Positions 12,243 through 26,700 are shown, counted from the stretch's first letter. The stretch: 64,000 nucleotides of DNA from Anisodus tanguticus (GCA_034509755.1 JAVYJV010000037.1:186001-250000), one strand, 5' to 3'. Translations and numbers: made by a program. The notes: generated by a model from the letters alone, not told the origin.

Positions 12243-12835
12243 GAATGAGAAGGTTTAAAATTAGAATAAAAAAAATAAAAAAATTTTAGAAAAATAATTA
12301 AATTTTAGAAAAATAAAATTTAGAAAAATAAAAAGAAAATTTAGAAAAATAAAATTTAAAAAAAAATTTAGAAAAATAAAATTTTAGAAAAAATAAAATT
12401 TAGAAAAATAAAATTTAGAAAAAAAATAGAAAAATAAAATTTAGAAAAAAAAATTTAAAAAATAAAATTTAGAAAAACTGTTTTTTTTAGAAAAAAAAAT
12501 TTAGAAAAAATAGTAATTTTAGAAAAAAAAATTTAAAAAAAAAATTTAAAAATAAAATTTTAGAAAAATAAATTTTAGAAAAATTTAAAATTTAAAAAAA
12601 TAAATTTTAGAAAAAAAAATTTAGAAAAAAAAAATTTAGAAAAAAAATAAAATAAAATTTAAAAAATTTTAGAAAAAAAATTTAGAAAAAAAATAATTTT
12701 AAAAAAAAATTTTAGAAAAATAAAATTTAGAAAAAAAAAATTTAGAAAAATAAAATTTTAGAAAAATAAAATTTAGAAAAAATAGATTTTAGAAAAATAA
12801 AATTTAGAAAAATAAAATTTAAAAAATTAAACGTT
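12243..12835. repeat. About 600-bp degenerate TTTAGAAAAATAAAA array
   Basis: Dozens of imperfect copies of a 13-16 bp phrase AAAATTTAGAAAAAT run from about 12243 to 12835 with few G and almost no C. This is a simple-sequence array, expanded and then diverged. It lies 1.9 kb beyond the 3' end of the kainate receptor. Confidence 0.75.
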
Positions 12836-14468
12836 TAAAAAAAAAAATAAAAAAAAATTTTCTAGAAAAAAATTGTCTAGCTTGAGTTAGTTTTAATTAT
12901 ATTTAAAAGCTTATTAATTTTTATTTTCAGTGATTTGCATTTAATTTATTTTTTAACTTTTATCTAAAAAAATTCAGCTTTCAATTAAAGTTTTTATACA
13001 AAAAAAAATTACAAATCTATTTACTCTACGTTTAATATTTTTTTTAGAAAATCAACTTTTATTTACTTTTAAAGAAAATTTTCTTTTTTTTATAAAAAAA
13101 AACTTATGTTTAAACTGGCCTTTATAAGGTTTTTTTTTAAATTTAAAACACAAAAAAACCATATTGAAATCAAAATTCTTTTTAAAAAAAATTTTTAAAA
13201 GTTTTTTCAAAAAAAAATTTTATTTACTTTGATTTGTTTTAGTTGAATTATTGAACTCATCAAAAATTTCTCTTCATCTTTTTTCGCTTATAAAATTCAT
13301 TTTTAATAAAGTGTTGGCAAAAAATTTTTGTTCATTTTTTTTACACCCACTTTCTTGATTCAAGTTTTTTAATATGCATCATATGAATAATAAATTTTTT
13401 AATTCAAAATGATTTTAAATTAAGTTACCTTTTTAATAAAATGTTTATTGATTTAAAGCTACCAACTCAAATACTTTTTTTTTTTTTTTTTTTTTATAAA
13501 TAACAACCATTTGTTTTATGATAAGATACGTGAATTTAATTCAAAGCGATAATACTTTTAGATAAAAATAAATTGAAAATAATTTTATGAAAAGCAACTA
13601 AATAAACTTTAAAAGGATAACGCAGATCAATGAGAAAAACTTTTTTTTTCAAACCAATGTTCAATTTTAAATATCCAAAAATTTTTTATTTTTACGAATT
13701 GAATAGTTTAATTTTTAGTGTTTTGATTTTTTTTAAACTTTTAAATATAAAAATTTTACCAAATTATATAAAACTAAAAATAAAATTTTTTTTTTTTAAA
13801 TAAAATGATTGGTTCTTTATAAAAATATTTTTGAAATAATTATGTTTATAAAGTTGAAAAAACTTTTTAGAAAAACTTTTTAGAAAAACTTTTTTCTAAA
13901 AACTTTAAAAAAACTTTAGAAAAACTTTGAAAATAAATTTAAAAAGAGTTTAAAAAAGACTTTAAAAAAAACTTTAAAAAAAACCTAAAAAAAAATTTAA
14001 CATTTCAATAAACTTTTCAATAAAATTTTGACTAGACATTAAGTTAAACTGTGAAAAAAAATCTTTGTTAACAAATTAAAAGCTAAACTTTTTACACAGA
14101 AAGTAAAAACTTTTTCTTTTTTACACGAACATTTTAGCTTAAACTGATAATTAATCAACTTCTATAAAGGAAATGAACAGCAAAAAAAAAAAAAAAAAAA
14201 TTTCAAGATAATAACCACGAAATTTTTCATTAGAATGATAGCTAAAAAAAAGTTTTTCATTTAGATAATGAACATTAAATTTTAGATGTTAACTAAGTTT
14301 CAATTTAAGATCATAATCACTTTACTAAAAACAAATCTTAAAATTATGGTTTTATAAAAAAATAAACAAAAAAACTTTTTCATGAAAATTAAGATAAAAG
14401 ATTTATAAAAATTGAATATAAAATGTATAAACACTTAATAAAGATGAAAAAACTCCTCTTATAAATAT

Positions 14469-14474
14469 TTTATT
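14469..14474 (-). terminator. Poly(A) signal AATAAA for the kainate receptor
   Basis: The minus strand reads AATAAA about 260 bp beyond the receptor stop codon at 14735. It is a plausible cleavage signal, but AATAAA-like hexamers are frequent by chance in such A/T-rich DNA. Confidence 0.4.
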
Positions 14475-14734
14475 GCAAATAAAAAGATTTTTTTTTCTTA
14501 CAAATTATTTCTTTTAATTAAAATTAATCAAAGAAATTGATTTTTTCAATAAAAAAAAAACTTATAATTGCAACACTTTTAAAAAATTTTCTTTTAAAAT
14601 GTAAAAAACATGTTAAAGTAAAAAAAAAATGCTTTGAAATTGAATTCCATCAAAAAAAGATGTTTATCTATACAAAATTTTAACAAATATTTATAAAAAA
14701 AAAATATAAAAAAATTTTTTCATAAAAAAAAGAA

Positions 14735-17700
14735 CTAATTTAACATTTGATCATTTTCATCGATTGTGTATTGCATTTCTATTTTAGGTGAATAATCATT
14801 TAATTTAAATAAAATGTCATTTTTTTCATTTTCAATATTTCTAACTTCATTTAAATTTATTAAGTTGCACTTTTCAAAATTTTCATTAGATAAATTTCGA
14901 TGAAATGAAGTTGGTAATTGAAAATCATTTTGTGTATCATGAAATTGATGAGCAAGTGTTTGAAGATGATGTTGTAAATGAGCATCAGAATATTTCTCTA
15001 AACCTATCGCTACTAAACTTCGTTGTTTAATAAGCGGTGGTGGCGGTGGGGGTGGTGTTGGAGGATTAGAAGCAAATTGAGCACGACATGTTTTATAACG
15101 TTTTAATTGTTCATTTGTATTTAATAATAAAAGATTTTGTAGACTATGTGGTGTATTTGATGTTAAATCATAGACATCATTTTCTTGTCTATAATAATTA
15201 TTTAAATTAACACAGTCATTATCTTTTATATTTGGCTTATAGTTATTTGAATTTAAATTAGAACGTTGTTTTAAATGATGACGTATTGTGTTAAATTTAT
15301 GTTCAAATTGAGATTGAAATAACTGATGTGAATTTAAATTTTCTTCTAATGAATTTGGATCTATTGTACTTTTTTTTGATAAATTATGCAAACTTTTTAT
15401 ATTATGATGATTTAAAATTGAATTAGAATCATATTTAGATGTTTTATTAAATCTTACTAAAGTACAATTTGAACAAGTTCTACGTAATTTTGGACGTTGT
15501 CTTGATGCAGTAAAATTGAGTGCAAATTTTAACTCTTTAAACATTTCATGAAAAAAAGATTGCTAAATAGAAAATAAGTTAGTAAATTAATTTTGAAAAA
15601 GGTTATAATAAATCAAAGAAAAAGATTTCAAAAAAACTTGTGTCAAAAAAAAATTTTTTTTGTGAAAACTTTTTATATAAATTAAACATTTAGAATTAAT
15701 TTTGATAGATATCAGATTTGAATTAAATAAATCAAATTTTATAGTACCTATTGAAATTAATTAAGTTGTTTTTAAAAAGAAAAAGAAAAGAAAAAAAAAG
15801 TATCTTAATATATGATCACTTGCAATTAATTGAAAACATTAATTTCAATTAAAAGGCTAATAAATAAAATTGGAATCATGTTTTTTTATAAAGTTCAATG
15901 TTCTTTTCTAAAAACTTTTTTTATAACTAAAATAAAAAAAAATAAGTTTTCAATTAATTTTAACTTTGTTAAATATTTTGATCATTTTATATCAGAAATA
16001 ACATTTCAAAATTTTAATAAAAAAACAATTAAAAAAATGAAAAAAAAATCAACAAAAAAAAAGATTAAAAAAAAGTCTGAAAACAAAAAAAACCAAACAG
16101 TAAAAAAAAAATTAAGTAGCTAAAAGTGAAAACTATTAATTTAAATAATAAAAAGCTAATTTAAAAAAAAGAAATTTTCTCTTAAAACTTACTCTGTCAT
16201 CTTTACAATGCTTTCTATGGCTAATAAAAAATTCAAAAAAAGCAACAAAAATTGCAAATATAAGTCCAGCAATTAAAACAACAAATACACCACCAATATT
16301 TTCTAAACCTAAAGCATCAGCTTTACCATCTTTATTTTTAATTTCATCTCTAATACAAGTTAAACCAGGACTTTTCCACCATTTATCATAGAGCATTTGA
16401 ATAACACCTTTTTCTTGCAAATCTAAAATAGATAAAGAAACTTTATCTCGCCATGGAGAACCTAGATCAAAAAATAGATATTTAAAAGTTAAATATTAAA
16501 AAAAAAATAAATGCTAACTCAGTTTTTTTTTAATAATTTAAATTATTTTAAATTCAAAAAACGAACTTTAAAAACTTATTTGAAATTTATCCAATTAATA
16601 TGTTTCAAATGAATAGAGAGAAAAAAAAATCCCTTAGAGGCAAAATTCGATTCAAATTAAAAGTTTAATTATTCTATTTCTTAAACTAAAAAATTTGATA
16701 AAAAAAAGCAAAAGATAATTTAAAATTCAAATTTAAAATAAAAAATTTATAAATATGGTTCAAAGAGCTTTTATGAATAGATTTTGACAAAGACACAAAA
16801 TTTAATATTTTTTAAAAAATCAAATAAAGTCATACTTTTGTTAAGATATTCTTTGTCTTTTCAAACTTTTTAATCTTTGACAAGAAAAGTTGATAAAACT
16901 TTTTTGTTAAACTTTAAGATTTTTTTTCTTGTTTAAAAACTTAATATAAAACATATTGAACATCAATTTTTAATTTTAAAAAATTCTACACAATTAAAAC
17001 ATTTTGCTAGGATAAAAAATTTTATAAAAGTTTTACCTATGGGAGTTGCTAAACCATATCCTTTTGAATCTAGAAGTGAACCTATCCTAGTTAAATTACA
17101 GTCTCTTTGTGCCATAAAATCTAACATTGTACTTTCCATTAAAAAAGCATAGTTTCCTTTTGAAAAAAAATAAATTTGCCAAAAAACGACATTCAAAACC
17201 ATTCAAATGTGAAACAAAAAAAAAAAAATTAAAAAAAAAAAAAATTAATTTGAACTGATATAATTAGATTAAACTTTTTAAATTTTAAAAAAATAAATAA
17301 ATTTTATCATTTTTAAATAATTTACCATCTAAAACACGTTTTAAGCCTTCTTCATAAGTTTTAACAAATACTTCTGGATGAGAAATCATATATTTCCACA
17401 TTTTTTGATAAGTTGGTACTTTTGAATCCTAAAAATAATAAAAAAATCTAAATTAGACTAAATAAAGAAAATTAAAAAAGCTAAAAGCAAAGTTTGATAC
17501 AAAGAAATATGAAAAAGATTTTTATAAAAAATAACTTTGAGCAGCAAAATTTGCAATAAGAGAGATTTTTATATTAAAATTAGGAGAATAATAGTAAAAA
17601 AGCAGGATATTTAAAGATTTAAGTAGAGAAATAAAAATTACGATATTAAAATAGAATTTTAAATTAGAAATAAAAATTATAATATTAAAATTTGAGTTTA

Positions 17701-20700
17701 GGACAAAAGTAAGATATTGAATTTTAGAATACGAATTAAAATGTTTGATACAAAAAGTAGAGCTATTAAAAGATTGAAGACAGAAAAAAATAAAGCTTGA
17801 TATAAAAAAGAAGAGTTAAAAAAAGATAAAAAATGTTAAAAGATAAAAAAATTTGATACAAAAAAAAATGTTCTTAGACAGGAAAAAGTTAGAAAAAAGA
17901 AATAAAAAATTTTCTTTAAAATAAAAATTTCATTTAAAAAAGTCTTAAATTGAACTAAAAAAGAAGTTTTTTTTTGATGTAAAAATTAATCGGCCATTAC
18001 AATAAATTTATGTAACTAGCTTAAAAAAAAAGAAGCTAAATTAATCATAATTATTAGAAGAAGAAAAAATTTATTAGATTTTCATTTTAAATTTTGCTTT
18101 AACTTTATCATTTTAACAATGACCATTCTCTAAAAAAAAAAATAAATTTGCTGTATGTTTTCAACTTAATTAAAGCATAAATTTTTTTTTTCAAACAAAA
18201 ATAGTTGCATAAATTAGTCGACCGGAATATTTTACGTAACCTTATTCAATAGATCTAATTGTCAAAAATTTAGTTTATCTATTAAAATAGGCTTTTAAAA
18301 AAAAAAAACATAAATTTACTTTTCTTAAAAAATTGAGTTTTAATTAGGCGTTAGATTTAATCAAAATTAGTAAGAAAAATATATATTCATTAAAGAAAGT
18401 TTAAAAAAACTTAAAACTTACCCTAAAAAAAGTCATAGTAGATCCATTCTCTAATGTTCCATATTGTATTTTAGTTTGAGCAGCAAGATCTTCTACATCT
18501 TCTATTGGTGTTATCATTTTTTCTACCGTTAAAAAAGCAGCTAAAAAATATTTAAAAAAAACATTTAAATTTTAAAAGTTTTAAAATCATTTAAAAAGGC
18601 CATTTAAAAGCCTAGGTAAATATTTTTTTTTAAAAACTAAAAGAACAAAAATTTTTATTTAAAAAATCACTAGTTGAGCAAAATGATTAAAAAATGAAAT
18701 TGTTTGGAAAGTATTAAAGTGTAAGTAAATAATAAGTGAACATGTCAAGCGAATAGAATTAAAACTAAAACAGGCGTTTTTTTATTTTTTAAGAAAAAAA
18801 AAATGAACGATTACTTAAAGACTAAATAAAAAAATTTTATTTAGCTTTTACTTTTGTTTTTATTTAAATAAAAGTTACATGATTATATCTTAATTTAAAC
18901 TAATTTTAACAAAAAAAGGCACTTCAATAGAAAAAAAAACTTACCTAAATTAGCGGTATAAGATGAAATTAAAATTAAAGTAAAAAACCACCAAATAGCT
19001 GCAATTATTCTTGTAGAAAATGCTTTTGGGTTTAAATTAACACCTGTGTTTTAAAAAAAAAATTTAAATTTTATTAAATTTTTTTTTATACACTTTTTTA
19101 TCTTAATATTACCTTGTTTCATTAAAGTAACAACTAAAAACCAAAAAGCATTATCAATTGAAAATTGATTTTGTAAAAAGTCTTTTTTAGCCATTTGACA
19201 CCTTTTTGGTACTTTCCATTCAAATGGTGTAAATTGTGATACAATATAAAGAGTAAAAGAAACTAAAATATAAGCACCAAGTACATAACACCAAATATTA
19301 AATGCAAGTGGATTCATAAAAGAAAATAATCTTGTAGGCATGTGACTAGGTATTCTAAACAAAATACCGATACCTATAAAAATTTTAATTAAAAAATAGT
19401 TAAAATTAATTAACATCAATGAAAAAGTAAAGAAATAATAAGATAACTTACCCAAGCTCATGAAAGGTTTAGTGAAATCAATAACATTTTCTCGTGTGTA
19501 AGTTATGGTCATTGGAGCTACTGCTAAATCAGCTTTCTAAAAATTTTAAAAAAAAATTTCTTAGTTTTATATCAAAAATATCGATTAAATCATAAGAAAT
19601 GAAGAGGTAAATGATTTTTAATCGATAATATGGTGTTATAATAAGAAAAAAAATGAAGTGGTTAAGTTGAAAAAAATTTTTGTAAAGAATCTTATTGATT
19701 AGTATTTATAGAAAAATGAAATAACAAATTATGTTTAGATTAGTTTTAATAAATATTTTAAGTTCAAAAATTAATATGTTTTGTTAGAAAAATCATTAAA
19801 AAGTGTGGTTATTTGAGAAATTATTTAAAGATTTTAAAAGGCAAAAATTTCTTTATATGAAAAATCTAAAATTTGATTATCGAAAATTCTTTTTTTAAGA
19901 AAAACAAATAAACAATAATAAAGCTTATTTCAATTAAATTGAAAGCTTATTAAATTAAAGCTTATTAATAAAAGAAAACTTTTTTTTATTGTTTTTTTCT
20001 TTTATTTAAATTAACTTAAAAAACATATTAAGAACTTGAATGACATTTACTTTTTTCTATATTTTTTATAATTAGTGAAGTTAAAATATTTAGCTGACAC
20101 TAGCATTTAGGTTACAATTTTAAAATGTTTGTAAACTGATGGAGCGTTAAAATTTTTTTTTTAGTTAGTTACCATTATTGACAAAAATAGCTGAAACTTT
20201 TTAGAGCTAGTGTAAGTTAAAAAAAAATCGAAAAGCTTCTGCTTAAAGTTCTCTTATAAATAAAATATTAAAGTCTTCTCTTTTAAAATTTTTTTATAAA
20301 ATTCAAATTATAGGCTATTGATTAGAATAAAAAAAAAATTTCAATAAAAAAACCATAGAAAACAAAATAAATAAGTTTAAAAAAAATCAAATTAAGGATT
20401 ATTTTAAATAGCTAAAAAATTCAAACGTATATTACCTTGTTTATTAATTCATTTACCATTCCATTCCATTTTTGTGTTTTAACATCTTGAGCTCCAAAGG
20501 CACCATCTGGAACAAGATAAAGCTGATAATGAAAGCCTAATTGTTCGGCTATTGTTTGTAATAGATCAATACAAAATCCTTCAAATCTAGCATTCCCGGT
20601 TAAATTAGCATCTTTTTTACGCATCACATAAGGTGTTTGCTGCATGTGAATAAATTTTGCAGATTCAAAGTTTTTATGTTATTGTGTATGTAAGTCGATG

Positions 20701-23700
20701 AGAAGCGGAACCGGAAACATGACACAAAAAAAAAAATAAAGTATAAGTAAAGAGAAAAAAAATAAAATAAAAGACAATAGAAAGAAAAATGAGAATTGTC
20801 AATTGAAAAAGCTTATATTTTGGTGAGTTTAAATTAATTAAGAACATTGCAATCATTGGCTGTATTTTTTTTATTTTTAATGATACTAAGCAAAAGTTAT
20901 TGTCTGTTATTATAGCTATTATAACAATAGAATCAATAAGAACAGTATAATGTCTAATTACGATTCTGCTTTTGATTGTTAACAATAATTAATTATTTGC
21001 AAAAGTAAAAAAAAAATTTAACTAAAGCCATCAAATTTGTTTATTAAAAAAAAATGAATTAAAAATGATCTGAAAATTGATTATTATAGTAAATATAAAC
21101 TTATTTAACCTGAACTGACCTATTAGTAATTAAAGTATATTAATAAAATGATAATGCATCAAAAAAAAAGATAAACTACGTAAAAAACAGGTTCATAATA
21201 GATAAAATGAACCAAAAAAAAAAACCAATTTAATATTTATAAACAAGGCCCATAAAAAATAAATGTTTAAAAAAATAATGTTTTTTGTATTTTGTAGAAT
21301 TGGTGTGGGACAATTTTTGCTTGAGTTAACATGTTTATTCAACCATTAATTAGTATCAAGAAAGTTTAAAAATTTCTTAAAAGCTTCAAAAAAAAAAAGA
21401 AGAAATAAATCTGATTTTAAACTGGACATTCAATATAAAAAACATAAACTAATAGAACAATAAAAAAATTTATTGAGTTTTTTGATAAAACTAAGCTAAA
21501 AGCAAAAATTCCGAAAAAAAATTACTAAGTTGATTCAAGAAATGTTTTATCTGTTGAAAAACTCATAGTTTTTGAATATACTGAACAAAAAAAAAGTTTG
21601 AGTTTTATTCAAAAAGGAAAATAATTTGATTTTGAGTAATCAGATTAATTCTTGACAAAGAATGGATTTAAAAACTTTTAAAAATAATGACAAGGAGGCG
21701 CTTAAATCACTCAATTTCCGGTAGTTTATTGACAGATAAAAATAAAAAAGCGGCAAGTTTTTTCGAAAAAAAAAACAATGGATTTTTTTGATTGGTCAGC
21801 AAGATGCCGGATATTTTATTTTAAAAACGTTTTAAAACTACTGGTCTGAAACGAAAATTTGTGTGGTTGAAAAACGGAAGCATTTAACCAAGTACTTGAT
21901 GAGTAGCAGAAAACAAAAATTGAATATAATAGATAAAATAAACGAGTGTAAATGAATTTAAAAAAAAATTACTTTGGTTTAAAAAGAAAATTTTTTTTAT
22001 AAAAAAATAAGCAAACTTTAAAAAACTTTACCTCTATTGTAGTAACCACAAGCGTAATATTAGTTGGACCAAATTCATGAAAAGCTTCAGGCTGTTTGAT
22101 TTTTAAACCATTTTCTTTATTCCATTCTCCAACTTTATCTAAACTATTTTTTCTAAGTTTCATCAAATCAAGTTTAACAGAATTACGTACACCTTCTTTA
22201 AACTGTACTCGTCCTGTAAGACCTGAAAATTCAACTAAATTAATATAATTAAACAAAGAGCTACCATGTGACCATGGTGTATCAGAATCACAAGTTGCAT
22301 TAGTACTGTGTAAAACAACATTATTTTTTAATAATTCTTTAAGTGCATATGCTAACACATAAACTGAATCAAAAATTAAAGCTGGTGCAGCCTGTAAAAA
22401 AAATAATTAAGTTTTAAAAATTAACTTAAGCAAAACTATTAATAAAAAAAATTTGTTAATAAAAATTTAAATAAAACTAATGATGTTCAATAAAAGTCTA
22501 AAAAAAAATTTAAAAAAAACTCTTTTTAAATTAAATGATCATAAATAAATTATTATTGAAAATAAGCTTCATCAAAAAAATGATTTTTAATGAAAACTAT
22601 AAATTTTATAAAAAAAAATTTTGTAATCAAAATAGCAGATTAAAAAAATCAAAAGCTGAATGAAATTAAAAACTATAAATAAATAATAGAAAAATCATAA
22701 GATGAAAGAAGAAACTGTTGTGAAATGAATATAAATTTTTAATAAACAAAAATTGAAGCTAAAATTAAATTAAAATTTGAGAAAAAAAATGAATAAATTA
22801 ATAAATTCGATGAACGGAGAAAGAAGTTATATATTAGTATCTAAAAATACAAAATGTTTGTTTTATATCTTTGTAACAATAAAAAATAAAGTTCAATATT
22901 TATTTGCAATTGTCTAAAAAACTTCATTATCAAACAAAAAATTGATGAAAATATTAGTAACAATGTTAACGATTAGTTAAAATTTTTCTTTTTAAATGAA
23001 ATATTTCTATTTGTTTTATCAATAAACTTTTTTTTTAAAAAGATTTTCAAATTTTTCTTGAAATAAAAATTTAGTTTCAAATATATTTTCTTATAATAAA
23101 ATTTCAGTTTGAATAAGAATCTTTAAAATATTTTTTAGTTAAAAAACAATTTTTTAGTTAAAAAACAATTTTTTAGTTAAAAAACAATTTTTTAGTTAAA
23201 AAACAATTTGATTTAAAAATCTAATTTTATTTTAAAACTAATTTCATCCATAAACTAATTTATCAAAAAAAATATTTAAATTAAATTTTCACTAAGCTAA
23301 CTTTAATAAAGAATTTTCAAATAAAATTTTCAAGTAAAATATCTTTATAGCATCTAATTTTTATTAGTAAATTGTAATTTAAAACTTCTTTTACTGAATT
23401 TTAGTTTAAAAGTTTAGTATAAAATTTTAGTAGTTTGAAACTATTTTAATCAAAAAAATTCTTGTTTTAAACTAATAAAACTAAAAACTCTTTTATTTTT
23501 AAAATTTACTTTAAAAAACAAGCTTAGTTAAAAAATTTGTTTAAAAATTTAGATTAAAACAAAAAAAACTTATTATTTTCAAAGAGCTATAAAACTATTT
23601 TAAATTGATTAGCGTCAAAGAAAAGAGAAAAAATTAAAAATTGTAAATAGCTTTAAAGAAACAAAATAATGTTAAAAACTATTCAATTGAAAAATTTAAC

Positions 23701-26700
23701 AAAAAGAATCACTTTGAATTTGAGAATAATTTTCGAATTCGTTTACTTAAAACTTTCATTTTTTTTTTCTAAAAGAAATGGTGGGTTAAAAAAAAAAGTT
23801 TTTTTTAAAAAACAAAAATCTAACAAAAATAAAAACAATAAAAAAATGTAGCTAAAGTTTTCCCAAAGCACATTCCATAAGGTTAAAAAACATTAGATGA
23901 GGAAAATATTCAAAAAAGCTTTATTTTATAAACTAAATTATTTGCTTTATATAATTTGAAATAAAATTTAAATAAGCGATTGACGTAAGACTTTATTTTG
24001 ATGATAAATTTAAAAATATGGCTTTTAAAATTTAAAATTTTAATGTTCTATTGATTCATTGAGATTAAAAAACGACTTTTTTTATTTTAAAATGACAATC
24101 TAGTTTTTTTATACGCTTTTTAATCTCTATTATCGTTCAAATCTATATAATAATTTACATTTAGAGTCGTTCTTAGGTAAAATTATTTTTTGGTTAACAT
24201 TGAATACTTTTTTAATTAAGATTAAGAATTTTTGTGTAGTTTAAAAAAAAATCAATGACCCTAGAGAACTATTTTCACCTAACTGAAATGAATCTGCCAA
24301 TTATATTTAACTTTTAATTTAAGATTTTTTATTTAAAAAAAAAAGAAGAAAAAATTTACTTACTTCAATTACATAGCTACGGTTCAAAATTTTTTGTCCA
24401 ATAGGCTGAAACTTTTCAATATCATGTAGTAAAGATCTAACTTTTAAATTATTTGAATCTACTAAACGAAATGCTGTCATATTTACAAAGTTATAACGGA
24501 AATTTTCTAAATCAAGTGTTTCAACATCCTATGTTTTTTTTAACATAGTTTTTGTGAAATTTTCATAAAAAATAAAAAAATTAGTAAAATAAAGTCAAAA
24601 TAATAAAAAAGATGAACTTACAAAGTTTGAAAAATGGTAATGATATTTAAAATCATTCATTTGAACTTGAAGTATCTTTATTTAAAATAAAAGAAGATTA
24701 AATAATTAACAAAACAAATTTTTAGTTTATCTAAATCTATTTACCGCAGTTAATAAACTTGGAAAACTTGAAGGCCTTATATCTATTATTATGGAAAAAA
24801 TATTTCGTGACCGGATGTCAATTAAGATTTCTCGGAAATTGTCTCCATTACATTTGCGAAACACAAATTGTAAATTTTTAGGCAGTTTGGACGGTTTGAC
24901 TAGCTCTTGTAACCCTATTAAAGCTAAAAAAAAAGATGAAAAATTCATATTTAGTATAAAAAACTAAAGTCAAAGTTAATACATAAAAAAATTATTTTCA
25001 TGAAAAAGTTTTATTATAATTAAAACTACATACACATGTCATCTTCATAAATTATAGCAACTTTTGTCCAATTAAGATAAATGATAAGATCTCTTAAAGA
25101 TTCACTGATTGCTGATGACCCTGGATGCAAATTAATAGAAAATTCTTTATTTATATCTCGTTCGCCTAAATTTTGTAACCGAGCTTCTAAATGTGGTATT
25201 TCTAATGCATCACATAAACTTTGTATATGTACACCTAATTCAGGATCTTTAGGACCAAATATTGCAATTACACCGGTTGCTATTTGCAAGCAAGCTATAA
25301 AAAGAAAAAAAAAATTCTTTTTAATAATTAATTTTTAAATTAGTTTTTCCCTAAAATTAAAATCTTAAAATCTATTGTCAAAAAAACTGTCAAATTAAAT
25401 TGAATTTTTTTAGGTTTAGAAAAAAAAATCGTGTTTCATGTCATTTAAAACTTTTTTTGTATTTGATGAAACTAATAAAAAAATCAGTTTTTCTTCCAAC
25501 CTGCTTTATCATGATTTATTCATTTTTTTCTCTATTAGAAACTTATCAAAAATTTAAAAAATTAGTTAAACTGATAATAAATTTGATTGAAAAAGAAACA
25601 AATTTAAGAAATTTAAGTTAAAAAAAATATTTTAAATGAATTCCTCACGTATAAAATTTATATTAAAAAGTATAATTAATTTTAAAAATTAAAAAAAGGA
25701 TTTTAAAAGGAAACCGGAAACAGTATATGTGTGTTAAAAATCAATTTAGATTAAATTTTATGAAACATTAGTAAAAAAAATTTCATATGATTTTAATCCT
25801 AACTTAAAAATTATTGTTAAAGTTTAGAAAAAAAAAGATGAATAAATTATAAAAGTCTTTAGGTAAAAGGAAAAAATTTATATAGATGTTCAAAAATTCA
25901 GTTAAATAGGTTTTTTTTAATTTTTTAAAATATCGTTAAATTGGTTATTAAAAAAGATAAAAGTTGTAAAGTTTGAATCTTTAAAATTTGACAATAATTT
26001 TTAACTTTTTATTAAAACTTTTTATTTTAGTTATTAAGAAAGTTTTATAGAATGTTTTCTAGGAAAATTTTTAAAAAAACTATTTAAAGTGACTAAAAAA
26101 TGGCTATTAAATTTTTTTTGAATAAAACATTTTTTAAAATTAATTGCAAGAAAGGCTTTTTTAATGAAAACTTGTTTTTTTATTAAAAACTATAAATTTA
26201 AAACTTCATTTTGTTCAAACTTATGAAAAATCTAAATTTTGATTATAAATTTTTGAGAATGACCTTTTTAATTTTTTATGCACATCAAAAAGTTTATCTA
26301 ATTAAATTTTTTTTAATTGCTTCAATAATTTTAACATTGTATTCAAATGATAAGTTTGTTTATTTTTTAAAAAAAATCATTTTATTAAATTTTTATATAG
26401 AAATTTAATGAAAGTAAATTCAATTTATTTGAATCTTGGTTTTAAAAAAAAAAAAAAGTTTTCTTTTACGATGAACTAGCCCTGAGGTAATTTTTCAATA
26501 CTAAAATTCTATCTTAAAACTATTTGTATTTGCTTAAAAATTTTAGTCAAATCATCTCAAACAATTTTTTTTTAATAATTTTTTTTTTGTGTAAAAACTT
26601 TTATCTAAAATAAAGTTTTTTTGAAGATTATTTCCTGAATTGATAATTTTTGAATCAAATTTAGTTTTCTTTTTAAATAATTGAAATTTTAAAAATTTTT

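Larger units (their letters stand above)
4259..14468. other. Non-coding stretch between the DPP-like gene and the kainate receptor
   Basis: About 10 kb in which I recognise no protein-coding exon on either strand. Long A and T homopolymers dominate. The plus strand is visibly T-rich from about 5.9 to 9.3 kb and A-rich from about 9.7 to 14 kb. It may hold further upstream, possibly non-coding exons of the DPP-like gene; the clearest isolated splice donor is on the minus strand at 9437/9436. Repeats at 6440-6845, 9786-9875 and 12243-12835 are listed separately. A T tract of about 20 lies near 13475-13495. Confidence 0.6.

Noticed and set aside
15830..16123. Lys-rich 97-codon open frame on the plus strand
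   Set aside because: It lies in the receptor intron and extends antisense to nothing useful; composition is that of A-rich noise and it starts from a non-ATG codon.
20674..20985. 103-codon open frame on the minus strand
   Set aside because: Inside receptor intron 7 with a hydrophobic low-complexity translation and no similarity to the receptor; splicing from 22032 to 20639 is well supported without it.
23130..23205. CRISPR-like regular repeat
   Set aside because: The copies are directly adjacent with no unique spacers, and the surrounding DNA is animal.
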